This document shows positions 14,136 through 22,092 of a DNA stretch of 22,504 nucleotides, piece after piece. A program made the position numbers and the translations under genes. This stretch comes from an uncultured Methanobrevibacter sp. (GTDB taxonomy: Archaea > Methanobacteriota > Methanobacteria > Methanobacteriales > Methanobacteriaceae). The notes beneath the pieces are model-generated. The model was not told where the DNA came from. It made no database searches and saw only the letters and a list, made by a program, of their open reading frames with translations. Position 1 is the first letter of the stretch; the number at the start of each line of letters is the position of its first letter. The DNA lies in contig NZ_CALCYR010000263.1 in the NCBI RefSeq assembly GCF_937906425.1, positions 1-22,504 on the forward strand. The letters are read 5' to 3'.

Positions 14136-16049
14136 ATGGTTAAAAGAAATATTGTTCTTTTAGATATTGATTATATAACTTATGATGAAAAACCGGTTAT
14201 GCGTTTGTTCGGTAAGGTTAATGGAGAAAATTCCAATGATATTATTGCTTTGGATGATTCATTCACTCCATATCTTTATGTTTTGCCTTCCAATAATATA
14301 GACAAATGTATTGCTGATTTGGAAAGTCTAAAAGAAGAAGGTGAATTGTCTTTTACTAGTCTTGAAAAGGTTAATAAGAAAGATTTGCAGGTTCCTCGTG
14401 AATTTGTCAAGATTAATTTCACCCATCCTCAGGAAGTTCCAAAATATAGGGATTTGATTTGGGACTTGAATTCAGTAAAACAACTAAGGGAACATGATAT
14501 TCCATTTTATAGAAGATATTTGATTGATAATGCCCTTGTTCCAATGGCTGAATTGGAACTTAATGGAGAACTTATCGACTCATTTGAAACCATAGACAGT
14601 GATAGTGAATCATTGGAAATCCTTAAGTTGACAGAATCTCCTAAAACCTCAAGTACTGATTTTCAGGATTTCAGAATGATGAGCTTTGACCTTGAGGTTA
14701 GAAACCCTCATGGAATGCCTAATTCTGCAGAGGATGAAATAATCATGATTGGTATTGACAGTAATGTTGGTGTTAGAAAGGTTATTTCAACAAAGGGTGA
14801 TGAATTTTCTGATGATGAGGAAATGGGCTTTATTGAAACTGTTGGCAGTGAAAAGGAAATGATTGAACGATTTGTTCAAACAGTTAAAGATGCCAATATA
14901 GATATTATCATCGGGTATAACTCAGATAATTTTGACTTCCCTTATCTTAAGGACAGGGCTAAGATTCATGGAGTTGATTTGAATTTAGGATTTGACGGTT
15001 CTGATGTAAAATTCCTAAGAAGAGGATATGCTAATGCCGCTTCCTTTAAGGGTTTGCTTCATATTGACCTTTACCTTGTAATGAGAAGATATATGTCTCT
15101 TGATAGATACACTCTTGAAAGGGTTTACTTTGAATTCTTTGGTGAGGAAAAGATAGATGTTCCTGGAGAGAGAATATTTGAATTCTGGGACAATGGTGGA
15201 GAGGAGTTAAGAAACTTGTTCAAGTACTCCTTGGATGATGTGGTGGCTACCTTGAAGATAGCTATGGAAACCTTGCCATTGAATCTGGAATTGACCCGTA
15301 TTGTTTGTCAGCCATTCTTTGATGTAACCCGTATGGCTACAGGTCAACAGGCAGAATGGTTTTTGGTTAGAAAAGCCTTTGAGGCAAATGAGGTTGTTCC
15401 AAACAAGCCTTCCTTGACCAAGAAAAACATTGATGACAGGGGAAGCAATTCTGGGGGTTATGTAAAAGAGCCTGAAATAGGATTGCATGAAAATCTGGTT
15501 CAGTTCGATTTTAAGAGTCTGTATCCTACCTTGATTATTTCTAAAAATATATCTCCAGATGTTTTGGTAAAGGACAATGTTTCCTATAATGCAAAATTTG
15601 AGGACTTTGAAACAGGTTATGATGAAATAGACAATGATATGGAAGAGGAATTTTTTAACAATTCTGAAGATGATGAGGATTATTACATCTGTCCTGAACA
15701 TTTCTTCAAGTTCAAGAAAGAGCCTCAAGGTTTTATTCCGCAGGCTTTAAATGATGTATTGCAGGAAAGGTTTAGGGTTAAAAATAGAATGAAGGAAACT
15801 GAGGATCCTATTTTAAGAAAGAGTCTTGATGTTCAGCAACAGGCATTGAAGCGTTTGGCAAATACAATGTATGGAGTTTATGGATTTTTAAGATTCCGTT
15901 GGTATTCATTTGAATGTGCTCAAGCTATTACAGCATGGGGACGTCAGCATATTAAGAAAGCTATGAAGGAAGCTGAAAATTATGGTTTTAAAGCAATTTA
16001 TGCAGACACGGATGGTTTTTATGCTAAATATGTAAAAGAGGACAAGTAA
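14136..16049 (+). CDS. polB: family-B DNA polymerase, large part of a split enzyme
   Basis: This is the 637-residue N-terminal part of replicative or repair DNA polymerase B. It has the N-terminal domain, a complete 3'-5' exonuclease (FDLEV with D185/E187; YNSDNFDFPY at 261-270; YSLDDV at 364-369), palm motif A (DFKSLYPT, 458-465), fingers motif B (KRLANTMYG, 572-580) and motif C (YADTDG, 622-627). The frame ends 10 residues after motif C, where single-chain enzymes continue for about 200 residues of palm and thumb. That agrees with the known two-polypeptide PolB of Methanothermobacter, whose small subunit is coded elsewhere; no fragment of it lies downstream here. Compared with archaeal relatives, an extra acidic stretch of about 30 residues sits between motifs A and B (487-520). 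The ATG at 14136, after GGGGTT, is preferred to the upstream TTG at 14109. Confidence 0.95.
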   Translation: MVKRNIVLLDIDYITYDEKPVMRLFGKVNGENSNDIIALDDSFTPYLYVLPSNNIDKCIADLESLKEEGELSFTSLEKVNKKDLQVPREFVKINFTHPQEVPKYRDLIWDLNSVKQLREHDIPFYRRYLIDNALVPMAELELNGELIDSFETIDSDSESLEILKLTESPKTSSTDFQDFRMMSFDLEVRNPHGMPNSAEDEIIMIGIDSNVGVRKVISTKGDEFSDDEEMGFIETVGSEKEMIERFVQTVKDANIDIIIGYNSDNFDFPYLKDRAKIHGVDLNLGFDGSDVKFLRRGYANAASFKGLLHIDLYLVMRRYMSLDRYTLERVYFEFFGEEKIDVPGERIFEFWDNGGEELRNLFKYSLDDVVATLKIAMETLPLNLELTRIVCQPFFDVTRMATGQQAEWFLVRKAFEANEVVPNKPSLTKKNIDDRGSNSGGYVKEPEIGLHENLVQFDFKSLYPTLIISKNISPDVLVKDNVSYNAKFEDFETGYDEIDNDMEEEFFNNSEDDEDYYICPEHFFKFKKEPQGFIPQALNDVLQERFRVKNRMKETEDPILRKSLDVQQQALKRLANTMYGVYGFLRFRWYSFECAQAITAWGRQHIKKAMKEAENYGFKAIYADTDGFYAKYVKEDK

Positions 16050-16213
16050 TATTGATTTAGATTTGGTGAGTTAATAATTGAATTATTTGTATTTGGAGAT
16101 TGTTGATTTTATTTTAAAATTTATTTTTTAGTATTTGGAGTTTGTTGATTTTATTTTAAAATTTGATTATTATTATTTAATTGGTTTTTAAAAATATTTT
16201 AGGATGTGTGTTT
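16050..16213. repeat. 42-base tandem duplication after polB
   Basis: GTATTTGGAGATTGTTGATT begins at 16089 and recurs, with one change, at 16131; the matching part is 34 bases in a 42-base period. The unit continues as TTATTTTAAAATTT. It is T-rich and might act in polB termination. No coding continuation of the polymerase frame is present. Confidence 0.65.
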
Positions 16214-16603
16214 ATGGAAGAAAAGATAGCTTTAGCAGCATGTAGTGGTATGAGTCCAAATGGTTTGGTTTCAAGGGTTGCAGTTCATGATTTAGCAATT
16301 GATGACCATGAAATATTGTCTATCTGTATGGGTTCAACTTCTGCAGACAGTGAAAGTTTTAAAAATATGGCTAATAAATATCCTATTTTAGCTATTAATG
16401 GTTGTGAAGGAAATTGTGTGGCTAAAATCTTAAATCAAAAAGGCATTGATGTTGTTGAGGAACTTAATGTTGGGGATATTCTCTCTGAAACTGAATATAA
16501 GGCAAATGATGCTGCAAGATTGGATGATGAAGGAGAAAAATGTGTAGAAATAGTTAAGGATGTTATTGAAAATAAGATCGAAGAGCTATTGTACAGGGAA
16601 TAG
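16214..16603 (+). CDS. DGC-domain putative zinc-binding protein
   Basis: A 129-residue soluble protein with the pattern of the DGC family, small putative zinc-binding proteins seen in methanogens and some bacteria: N-terminal ALAACSGMSPNGLVSR (7-21), a central SICMGSTSADS (36-46) and INGCEGNC (61-68), where the family has D-G-C and this protein has N-G-C. Cysteines 10, 38, 64 and 68 are the likely metal or redox ligands; Cys110 is additional. Function is unknown even for better-known members. The ATG at 16214 follows GGATGTG; a TTG 11 codons upstream is less likely. The next gene begins 14 bases after the stop, with its ribosome binding site in the junction, so the two are almost surely cotranscribed. 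Confidence 0.85.
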   Translation: MEEKIALAACSGMSPNGLVSRVAVHDLAIDDHEILSICMGSTSADSESFKNMANKYPILAINGCEGNCVAKILNQKGIDVVEELNVGDILSETEYKANDAARLDDEGEKCVEIVKDVIENKIEELLYRE

Positions 16604-16616
16604 TTAGGTGATACTT

Positions 16617-17012
16617 ATGGTAAATCCAGTTAAAATTCATGATAATAATCTTTGGGATGCATTTGTAAAGGACAGTGAACATTATTTTGCTGTTTTAAGC
16701 CCTGGCTGTAAAATAGCAATTTTTGTAGGGGAAACCGATAAGAATTTTTTATTGATTGAAAGAAAGGAAGGAATGATTGATTCCAAGTTTAATGTAAACA
16801 GTTCCTTGAATATGATGGAAACTGATTTGTTTTTTACTATTACTGAAGAGGATGCTTCAGAACTACTGGATGATTCTTCTAAGTTTTCTCAATTTATTAA
16901 GGAGGGGAAATTGGGAATATTCTGTTTGGTTGATGATGTTGTAATGGCTGAAAAATCCCTTGACACTTTCTTAAGTGATATTGGTTTTGCACCATCTTGT
17001 TCTTTTGAATAA
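16617..17012 (+). CDS. small conserved-looking protein, possible SCP2-like fold
   Basis: I do not recognise this 131-residue protein with confidence. It is acidic, soluble and without signal or membrane segment. The layout of an amphipathic start (NLWDAFVKDS), strands (GCKIAIFVG, NFLLIERK, DLFFTITEEDASELL at 70-84) and a closing hydrophobic strand-helix (KEGKLGIFCLVDDVV, 95-109) recalls the SCP2-type lipid-binding fold, where the DLFFTIT-like strand and an x-x-G-K-L-x-I stretch are typical. This is pattern only. The ATG at 16617 follows AGGTGAT (16606-16612); a GTG at 16608 overlaps that site and is unlikely. It is the second gene of a tight pair with the DGC protein and may share its pathway. 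Confidence 0.8.
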   Translation: MVNPVKIHDNNLWDAFVKDSEHYFAVLSPGCKIAIFVGETDKNFLLIERKEGMIDSKFNVNSSLNMMETDLFFTITEEDASELLDDSSKFSQFIKEGKLGIFCLVDDVVMAEKSLDTFLSDIGFAPSCSFE

Positions 17013-17548
17013 AAACTAATTTTTTCTTTTAATTTTTTTAGTTATTTTTTAAATTTTATTTATTTTTTAAAATTTTTATTATTTTAAATTTTTATTTTTT
17101 AGATTTTTATTTTTTAGATTTTTATAATTTTTATTTACTTTTCTATTTTTACACCAGTTTATCTATCTTTATATTTTTTTATTTTATTTTTTATAAATTT
17201 ACTTTTATTATTTTAATTTAACGATTGATAATTTTGACACTTGTTATTTTAAAATTATTTTAATTGAATTTTATTTTAAAAATTTTAATATAAATTTTTT
17301 AGTTAAATTTTTATAAAAGTTGTTGTCATTTTTTTAATAAATAGTTAACAATATTGAAAAAAATTTTATTTTTTATAATTGTAAAAATCATGAAATTATT
17401 AATGGGTATTTGTTAAATGATTAATTTCTAAATATTGTGAATTTGTAAAAAGTAAAAATATTTAATAATTTTTCTAGTTAAAAATAGTAAAGTTAGTAAA
17501 GTTAGTAAAGTTAGTAAAAAAAGTTAAAAAAGTAAAAAATAGAAATAT
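17013..17548. terminator. convergent gap with oligo-T tracts on both strands
   Basis: This gap lies between converging genes. On the plus strand, TTTTTTCTTTTAATTTTTTTAG (about 17022-17043) and further T tracts to 17120 follow the small protein gene. On the minus strand, A-runs at 17515-17541 give U-rich RNA just behind the dehydrogenase stop. Both suit archaeal U-tract termination. AGTTAGTAAA is repeated three times at about 17490-17519 (period 10). Nothing gene-like is seen. Confidence 0.55.
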
Positions 17549-18577
17549 TTATTCAGTTAAATAACTGTCTAAATCTATTTCTAAATTATTACAGGTTTCT
17601 TTTAAGGTTTCATAGAGTTTTTCATCTATTTCTAAACCTTTTTCTGTATTTTCTGCAATTCTTTTTACTTCAAGATCTCCTGGAATAAATGTGTTTCCAG
17701 ATTCTCTGATTTCAGTAACAAATTCTTCAACTTCTTTCTTGAATTGGTCTATTGAAACGAATTTGGATGGATCAATAGCTATAAAGAAATCTCCTTTGTT
17801 ACAGTTTTCCTTATAGTCTCCTGCAGTTCCGGTTACTGCAGTACCAAATGCAGCGTTTACTAATGGTCCACACATAATTTCAATCATAAGACTTAAAGCA
17901 TATCCTTTAACTCCACCAAATGGTAAGATTGAACCTTCCAATGCAGCTTCAGGATCACAGGTAGGATTTCCATCCTTGTCAATTGCAGTGTTTGGAGGAA
18001 TTTCTTCACCTTTTCTTTTAGCTTCCAATAATTTGCCTCTTGCACTTACAGAGGTTGCCATGTCTACAGCAATGTAGGTGTCTGAAGGAATGCCTATAGC
18101 TACAGGATTGGTTCCAAGAATTGGGGATTTTCCACCAAGAGGGGCTACTCCAGGTTCAGTGTTACATGTTACAATACCAATAACATCATTTCTTATTGCT
18201 AAATCAGAGTAGTATCCTGTTACTCCGAAATGGTTAGAGTTAAAAGTACCTACAGCACCAATACCCATTTTTTTAGCTTTTTCAATAGCTAAAATCATTG
18301 CTTGGTGTGCAATATATTGGCCAAAGAGACTTTTTCCATCAATTAATGCGATAGAGTCGGTTTCTTTTACAATTTCAAATTCTCCGTCGGTTTCGATGAA
18401 ACCATTTTCGATTCCTTTAATGTATTGTGGGAATCTACCAAGTCCATGAGAAGTGAAACCTTTCAAATCAGAGTCTATTGTAGCTTCAGTAACAATATCC
18501 GCTTGATTTTCTTTAACTCCGAGTTTGATTAAAATTTCTTTTACAAGTTCTCTTTCATTATTAACACTAATTTTCAT
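17549..18577 (-). CDS. comC: L-sulfolactate/malate dehydrogenase (LDH2/MDHG2 family)
   Basis: The 342-residue product belongs to the type 2 malate/lactate dehydrogenase family, not the classical Rossmann LDH. In methanogens this includes the (R)-sulfolactate dehydrogenase that makes sulfopyruvate for coenzyme M, and enzymes acting on malate. Visible motifs: DSDLKGFTSHGLGRFPQY (35-52), the catalytic-type His116 in SNHFG (114-118), the NAD(P)-binding stretch GVAPLGGKSPILGTNPVAI (143-161), VDMATS (171-176) and GGVKGYALSLMIEI (221-234). Length agrees with methanogen homologues. The start is fixed by AAGGAGGG, six bases before the ATG. The symbol rests on likely substrate, which the sequence cannot decide between sulfolactate and malate. 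It follows purM at about 200 bases and has its own leader. Confidence 0.88.
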   Translation of the reverse strand: MKISVNNERELVKEILIKLGVKENQADIVTEATIDSDLKGFTSHGLGRFPQYIKGIENGFIETDGEFEIVKETDSIALIDGKSLFGQYIAHQAMILAIEKAKKMGIGAVGTFNSNHFGVTGYYSDLAIRNDVIGIVTCNTEPGVAPLGGKSPILGTNPVAIGIPSDTYIAVDMATSVSARGKLLEAKRKGEEIPPNTAIDKDGNPTCDPEAALEGSILPFGGVKGYALSLMIEIMCGPLVNAAFGTAVTGTAGDYKENCNKGDFFIAIDPSKFVSIDQFKKEVEEFVTEIRESGNTFIPGDLEVKRIAENTEKGLEIDEKLYETLKETCNNLEIDLDSYLTE

Positions 18578-18774
18578 TTTTTCCCTCCTTTACTACTGCG
18601 TATTGCTGTAATCAATTTTAGTGTAAATTATTAATAGTTTATGGTTTTTGTTTTTTTGAATTTATTAAATAAAAATCTGCTAAATAATCCTGTTTTGTTT
18701 TTTTACAGTTGTTTTGGATTATTTTGCTAAATAATCATGTTTTGTTTTTTTACAGAATTTTTGAATAATCTTAA
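18578..18774. repeat. 47-base duplication between purM and the dehydrogenase
   Basis: A 30-base sequence starting GCTAAATAATCCTGTTTTG occurs at 18679-18708 and, with one change, at 18726-18755, period 47. On the minus strand the unit ends in GATTATTTAGC. The strong AAGGAGGG site of the dehydrogenase lies at 18584-18591. No clear TATA box was found. Confidence 0.65.
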
Positions 18775-19794
18775 TTAATATTCTATTTCAGTTCCTTCGA
18801 AGGTTTTAACAGTGATTTTTTCTTCATCAATTACTTTTCCTACGATATAAGCTTCAATGTTTTTATTTAAAGCTTCAACAACTGCTTCAGCTTCATCTGG
18901 GCTTGCGATTACACAGAATCCAATTCCCATATTGAAAACCTTATACATTTCTTCTAAAGGAACTCCTTGATTATAGATCAATTTGAAAATCTCTTGTGGT
19001 TCTGGATAATTGTCAATTTCAAATCCAATTCCTTTTTTAAGTCTTGAGAGGTTATTTACTCCTCCACCAGTCATATGTGCAAGTCCTTTAATGTTAAAGT
19101 CTTCCTTTAAAAGTTCAACAATAGCTTTTACATATAATTGGGTTGGCTTTAACAATTCTTCGCCAATGGTGCTGTCTGAATTTGGCATTTTGTCATCTAC
19201 ACTGAATCCGCCATCTTCAAATATTGCTCTTCTTGCAAGACTTAAACCATTACTGTGGATTCCACTACTTCTTAATCCAATAAGTATGTCTCCAGCTTCA
19301 ATATTCTCTCCAGTGATGATTTTGTCCTTGTCTACAAATCCTATTCCAGTACCTGCTAAGTCAAAGTCTTTAACTATTCCCGGAAGTGAAGCAGTTTCTC
19401 CACCAATAATTGCTATTCTGGATTCTTCTGCCCCTTTAACCAAACCGTCAGCGATTTCACTAGCCACTTCTGGATCAGGTTCTTCAACTGCGAGGTAATC
19501 TACAAGTGCAATTGGTTCTGCACCTACACAGAGAATGTCGTTTACAACCATTGCAATCATGTCGATTCCAACGGTATCGTATTTTTCCATCATTTTAGCT
19601 ACTAAAATTTTACTTCCTACACCATCGGTACTCATTGCGATAGCCTTGTCCCCAAGTTCTACTAATGCTGCGAAGTGTCCGCTGTCAGTAATAATGTTTC
19701 TATATTCTAATGTTGGTTTTAATTTTGAAGCTAATTTTGCAACTGTAACAGCTTCAAGGTCAATATCAACACCAGATTCTGAATAAGTAACCAT
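18775..19794 (-). CDS. purM: phosphoribosylformylglycinamidine cyclo-ligase (AIR synthetase)
   Basis: PurM closes the imidazole ring of purines: it turns FGAM into AIR using ATP. The 339-residue protein has the family signature: AMSTDGVGSKILVA (53-66), GIDMIAMVVNDILCVGAEP (76-94), the phosphate-binding GGETASLPG (131-139), LRSSGIHSNGLSLAR (174-188) and HMTGGGVNNLSR (240-251) towards the C-terminal domain. Length is normal. A Shine-Dalgarno-like AAGGTGAA lies just upstream of the ATG at 19794. No other purine gene is in the window. It is transcribed in the same direction as aCPSF1 and the dehydrogenase, but spacers of roughly 200-390 bases separate them, so independent transcription is plausible. 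Confidence 0.97.
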   Translation of the reverse strand: MVTYSESGVDIDLEAVTVAKLASKLKPTLEYRNIITDSGHFAALVELGDKAIAMSTDGVGSKILVAKMMEKYDTVGIDMIAMVVNDILCVGAEPIALVDYLAVEEPDPEVASEIADGLVKGAEESRIAIIGGETASLPGIVKDFDLAGTGIGFVDKDKIITGENIEAGDILIGLRSSGIHSNGLSLARRAIFEDGGFSVDDKMPNSDSTIGEELLKPTQLYVKAIVELLKEDFNIKGLAHMTGGGVNNLSRLKKGIGFEIDNYPEPQEIFKLIYNQGVPLEEMYKVFNMGIGFCVIASPDEAEAVVEALNKNIEAYIVGKVIDEEKITVKTFEGTEIEY

Positions 19795-20181
19795 AAATTC
19801 ACCTTATTAATAATTTGGATTGTTTTAAATTAAGTTAATTTTTAATTAATTTAATTTTTTAATGGAAATTTAATTATTTTTTCTTAATGAGTTTTTAACT
19901 CTTTGGAAAATTATTTTTTTTAAATTTCCAAGTTTAATTTTTCAAAATTTTTTTTAATCTCTTGAAAATTATTTTTTTTTAAATTTCCAAGTTTAAGTTT
20001 TTAATTTTTTAAATTTTTAAATGCTTAATATATAATATTTGTTTTAGCTATTATTTAATTATATTATATTTGTTTCCAATATTTTATATTGATTTGGCTT
20101 TTTGTTTTTATTGTTTAAAACAATTTCATATCATCAATATTTATTTTATTTCTTAAAATCTATTTTATTTTGTATCGGAAA
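19795..20181. repeat. spacer with an approximately 60-base duplication
   Basis: The spacer between aCPSF1 and purM contains no gene. GGAAAATTATTTTTTTTAAA... followed by TTTCCAAGTTTAA (about 19905-19936) recurs as GAAAATTATTTTTTTTTAAA and TTTCCAAGTTTAA (about 19963-19996), period about 59-60. GGAAATTTAATTATTTTTTC at 19864 may be an older copy. ATTGTTTAAAACAAT (about 20112-20126) is a palindrome. The purM promoter should lie here but no TATA box is clear. Confidence 0.55.
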
Positions 20182-22092
20182 CTATTGAAGTCTTACTGCA
20201 TCCAGGATAAGCGGAGTTTTTGTCTCAATCTTATAGCTTCTGTGAATGCTTGAAGCCAAGTCAACGGTTTTATAAGGGTCTCCGTGACAGGTGATAATCT
20301 TATCAGGTCTTGGATGCAATCTTTTGGCAAATTCCATCAATTGTCTTCTGTTGGAGTGTCCACTAAATCCTTCAATGGTTTTGACTTCCATTTTTACATT
20401 GAATACTCTTGTCTTTCCATCTTCATCTTCAAATGGCAATTCTTTATGTCCCTTTTGTATTCTTCTACCAAGGGATCCTTCTGATTGGTATCCTACAAAG
20501 ACAATTGCATTTCTTTTGTCTTCACATAACCATTTAAAGTATTCTACAGAATTTCCTCCTGTTAACATACCTGATGTTGAAAGTATGATTGAAGGTTCTC
20601 CCTCAACAATTTCCTTTCTTTCAACATTGTTTTGAACCTTGTTGAAGTATTCTGCCATGAATGGGTTTCTGCTCATGTGGAAGATTTGGTCCCTTAAATC
20701 CTTACTTAAGTATTCAGGTCTTGCAGTGTGAACTGCAGTAGCTTCCCAAATCATTCCGTCAAGATGGATAGGAACTTCATCAATCATTCCATGACGCATA
20801 TATTCTTCAAGCACAATCATCAATTCCTGTGCCCTTCCCACTGCAAATACTGGAAGCAATACTTTTCCACCACGTTTTAAGGTCTTATAGATGGTTTTCA
20901 TCAATTCTCTTTCAGCATTGTTTCTGGAAGGGGTAACATCCTCGTGACCACCATATGTACTTTCCATTACGCAGCTTTCCACTCTTGGGAATCTTGTGGT
21001 TGCAGCTTCAAGGAGTCTGCTTCTTTCATATTTGAAATCACCAGTATAGAGCATGTTATGAGCACCATCTCCTATGTGGAAGTGACACATTGCTGAACCT
21101 AAAATGTGTCCTGCATTGTGCAAGGTCAATTTAATGTCTGGTGAAATGTCGGTTACAACACCGTAATCAAGGGTGATTGTGTGTTTAATCATCTTTTGAA
21201 CATGTTTACGATTAAATGGGAGAGTATTATTCTCTCTGTGAGCAATATCAATATAATCCAATTGTAAAAGAGTCATTAAGTCTCTTGTTGCACTTGTACA
21301 GTAAACAGGACCTTCATATCCATAGTGGTATAGATATGGGATAAATCCGCAGTGGTCCAAGTGAGCGTGAGATACAACAACAGCATCCAAGTCTTGGATT
21401 GAAAATTCAGGAACTCCTAACATTGGGAATGAAGCTTTATCATCTTGTCCTGCTACGTTTACTCCACAATCAAGCAATACTCTGCTGTTTGGAGTTTGCA
21501 ATAACATACAGGAACGACCTACTTCCTTAAATCCTCCCATAGCGGTTAATCTGGTCCATTCATTTTCGTATTTTCCGCCTTGGTGAATTCTTGCACCTAA
21601 ACGTTGTAGGATTTTCTTTCTTTCCTTACTGTTGTGCATTAAAGTGGTTCTGATTCTATCAATCATTTCAGATCTTATTGGAGGAGTTCTTAAGATTTTT
21701 GGAGCCCATCCGGTTTTTCTAACGATTTCTCTAGAGGTAACTCCATATTTTCCAATAACAAGTCCAGGTTTTATAGCTTCGATGATTACTTCATTTGTAA
21801 CCTCATCAAAGTTTATGTTTGAAATTTCAGCATCTTCTGGAACTATCTCTTCAACCTTTTGGATAGTTTCATCATAAGGCAATAATACTGATTTATCTGA
21901 TCTGATGATGATTCTTTTTCTAAGTTCTTTAGCTAAATTCCTGATTAAATCTCCGTTATCTGCTACAATATCTGGGTTTTTTGTATAGATAACTACTTCA
22001 GGGCCTTCGAATTCAATATTTGCTAATTGAACTTCTTCAGGTAGTTTTTCTGTAATTCTTTCTTTAATTTCTTCTAAAACGTTTGAAGCCAT
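20182..22092 (-). CDS. aCPSF1, KH-domain beta-CASP ribonuclease and termination factor
   Basis: This is archaeal CPSF1, the KH/metallo-beta-lactamase/beta-CASP nuclease that cleaves transcripts at U-rich 3' ends and promotes termination. The 636 residues have the normal length and order. KH-like domains fill 1-150 (GLVIGKYGVTSREIVRKTG, 110-128, has the GxxG loop). The metallo-beta-lactamase core carries VVSHAHLDHCGFIP (239-252; H242, H244, D246, H247), AGHILGSAM (327-335) and YTGDFKY (349-355). The beta-CASP domain (about 385-580) shows LLPVFAVGRAQE (412-423) and ILSTSGMLTGG (503-513), then GFSGHSNRRQL (575-585) and the final ITCHGDP (600-606). All zinc-ligand motifs are intact, so it should be active. 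The ATG follows GAAGTGATT. The U tracts behind most genes here are the kind of site it reads. Confidence 0.96.
   Translation of the reverse strand: MASNVLEEIKERITEKLPEEVQLANIEFEGPEVVIYTKNPDIVADNGDLIRNLAKELRKRIIIRSDKSVLLPYDETIQKVEEIVPEDAEISNINFDEVTNEVIIEAIKPGLVIGKYGVTSREIVRKTGWAPKILRTPPIRSEMIDRIRTTLMHNSKERKKILQRLGARIHQGGKYENEWTRLTAMGGFKEVGRSCMLLQTPNSRVLLDCGVNVAGQDDKASFPMLGVPEFSIQDLDAVVVSHAHLDHCGFIPYLYHYGYEGPVYCTSATRDLMTLLQLDYIDIAHRENNTLPFNRKHVQKMIKHTITLDYGVVTDISPDIKLTLHNAGHILGSAMCHFHIGDGAHNMLYTGDFKYERSRLLEAATTRFPRVESCVMESTYGGHEDVTPSRNNAERELMKTIYKTLKRGGKVLLPVFAVGRAQELMIVLEEYMRHGMIDEVPIHLDGMIWEATAVHTARPEYLSKDLRDQIFHMSRNPFMAEYFNKVQNNVERKEIVEGEPSIILSTSGMLTGGNSVEYFKWLCEDKRNAIVFVGYQSEGSLGRRIQKGHKELPFEDEDGKTRVFNVKMEVKTIEGFSGHSNRRQLMEFAKRLHPRPDKIITCHGDPYKTVDLASSIHRSYKIETKTPLILDAVRLQ

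Noticed and set aside
15207..15728. A 173-codon minus-strand open frame opposite the polymerase.
   Set aside because: It lies wholly within polB, has no ribosome binding site, and its protein is a low-quality shadow of the plus-strand codons.
16050..16213. A frameshifted continuation of PolB after its stop.
   Set aside because: No frame here encodes palm or thumb residues; the spacer is a T-rich duplication, so the split looks native.
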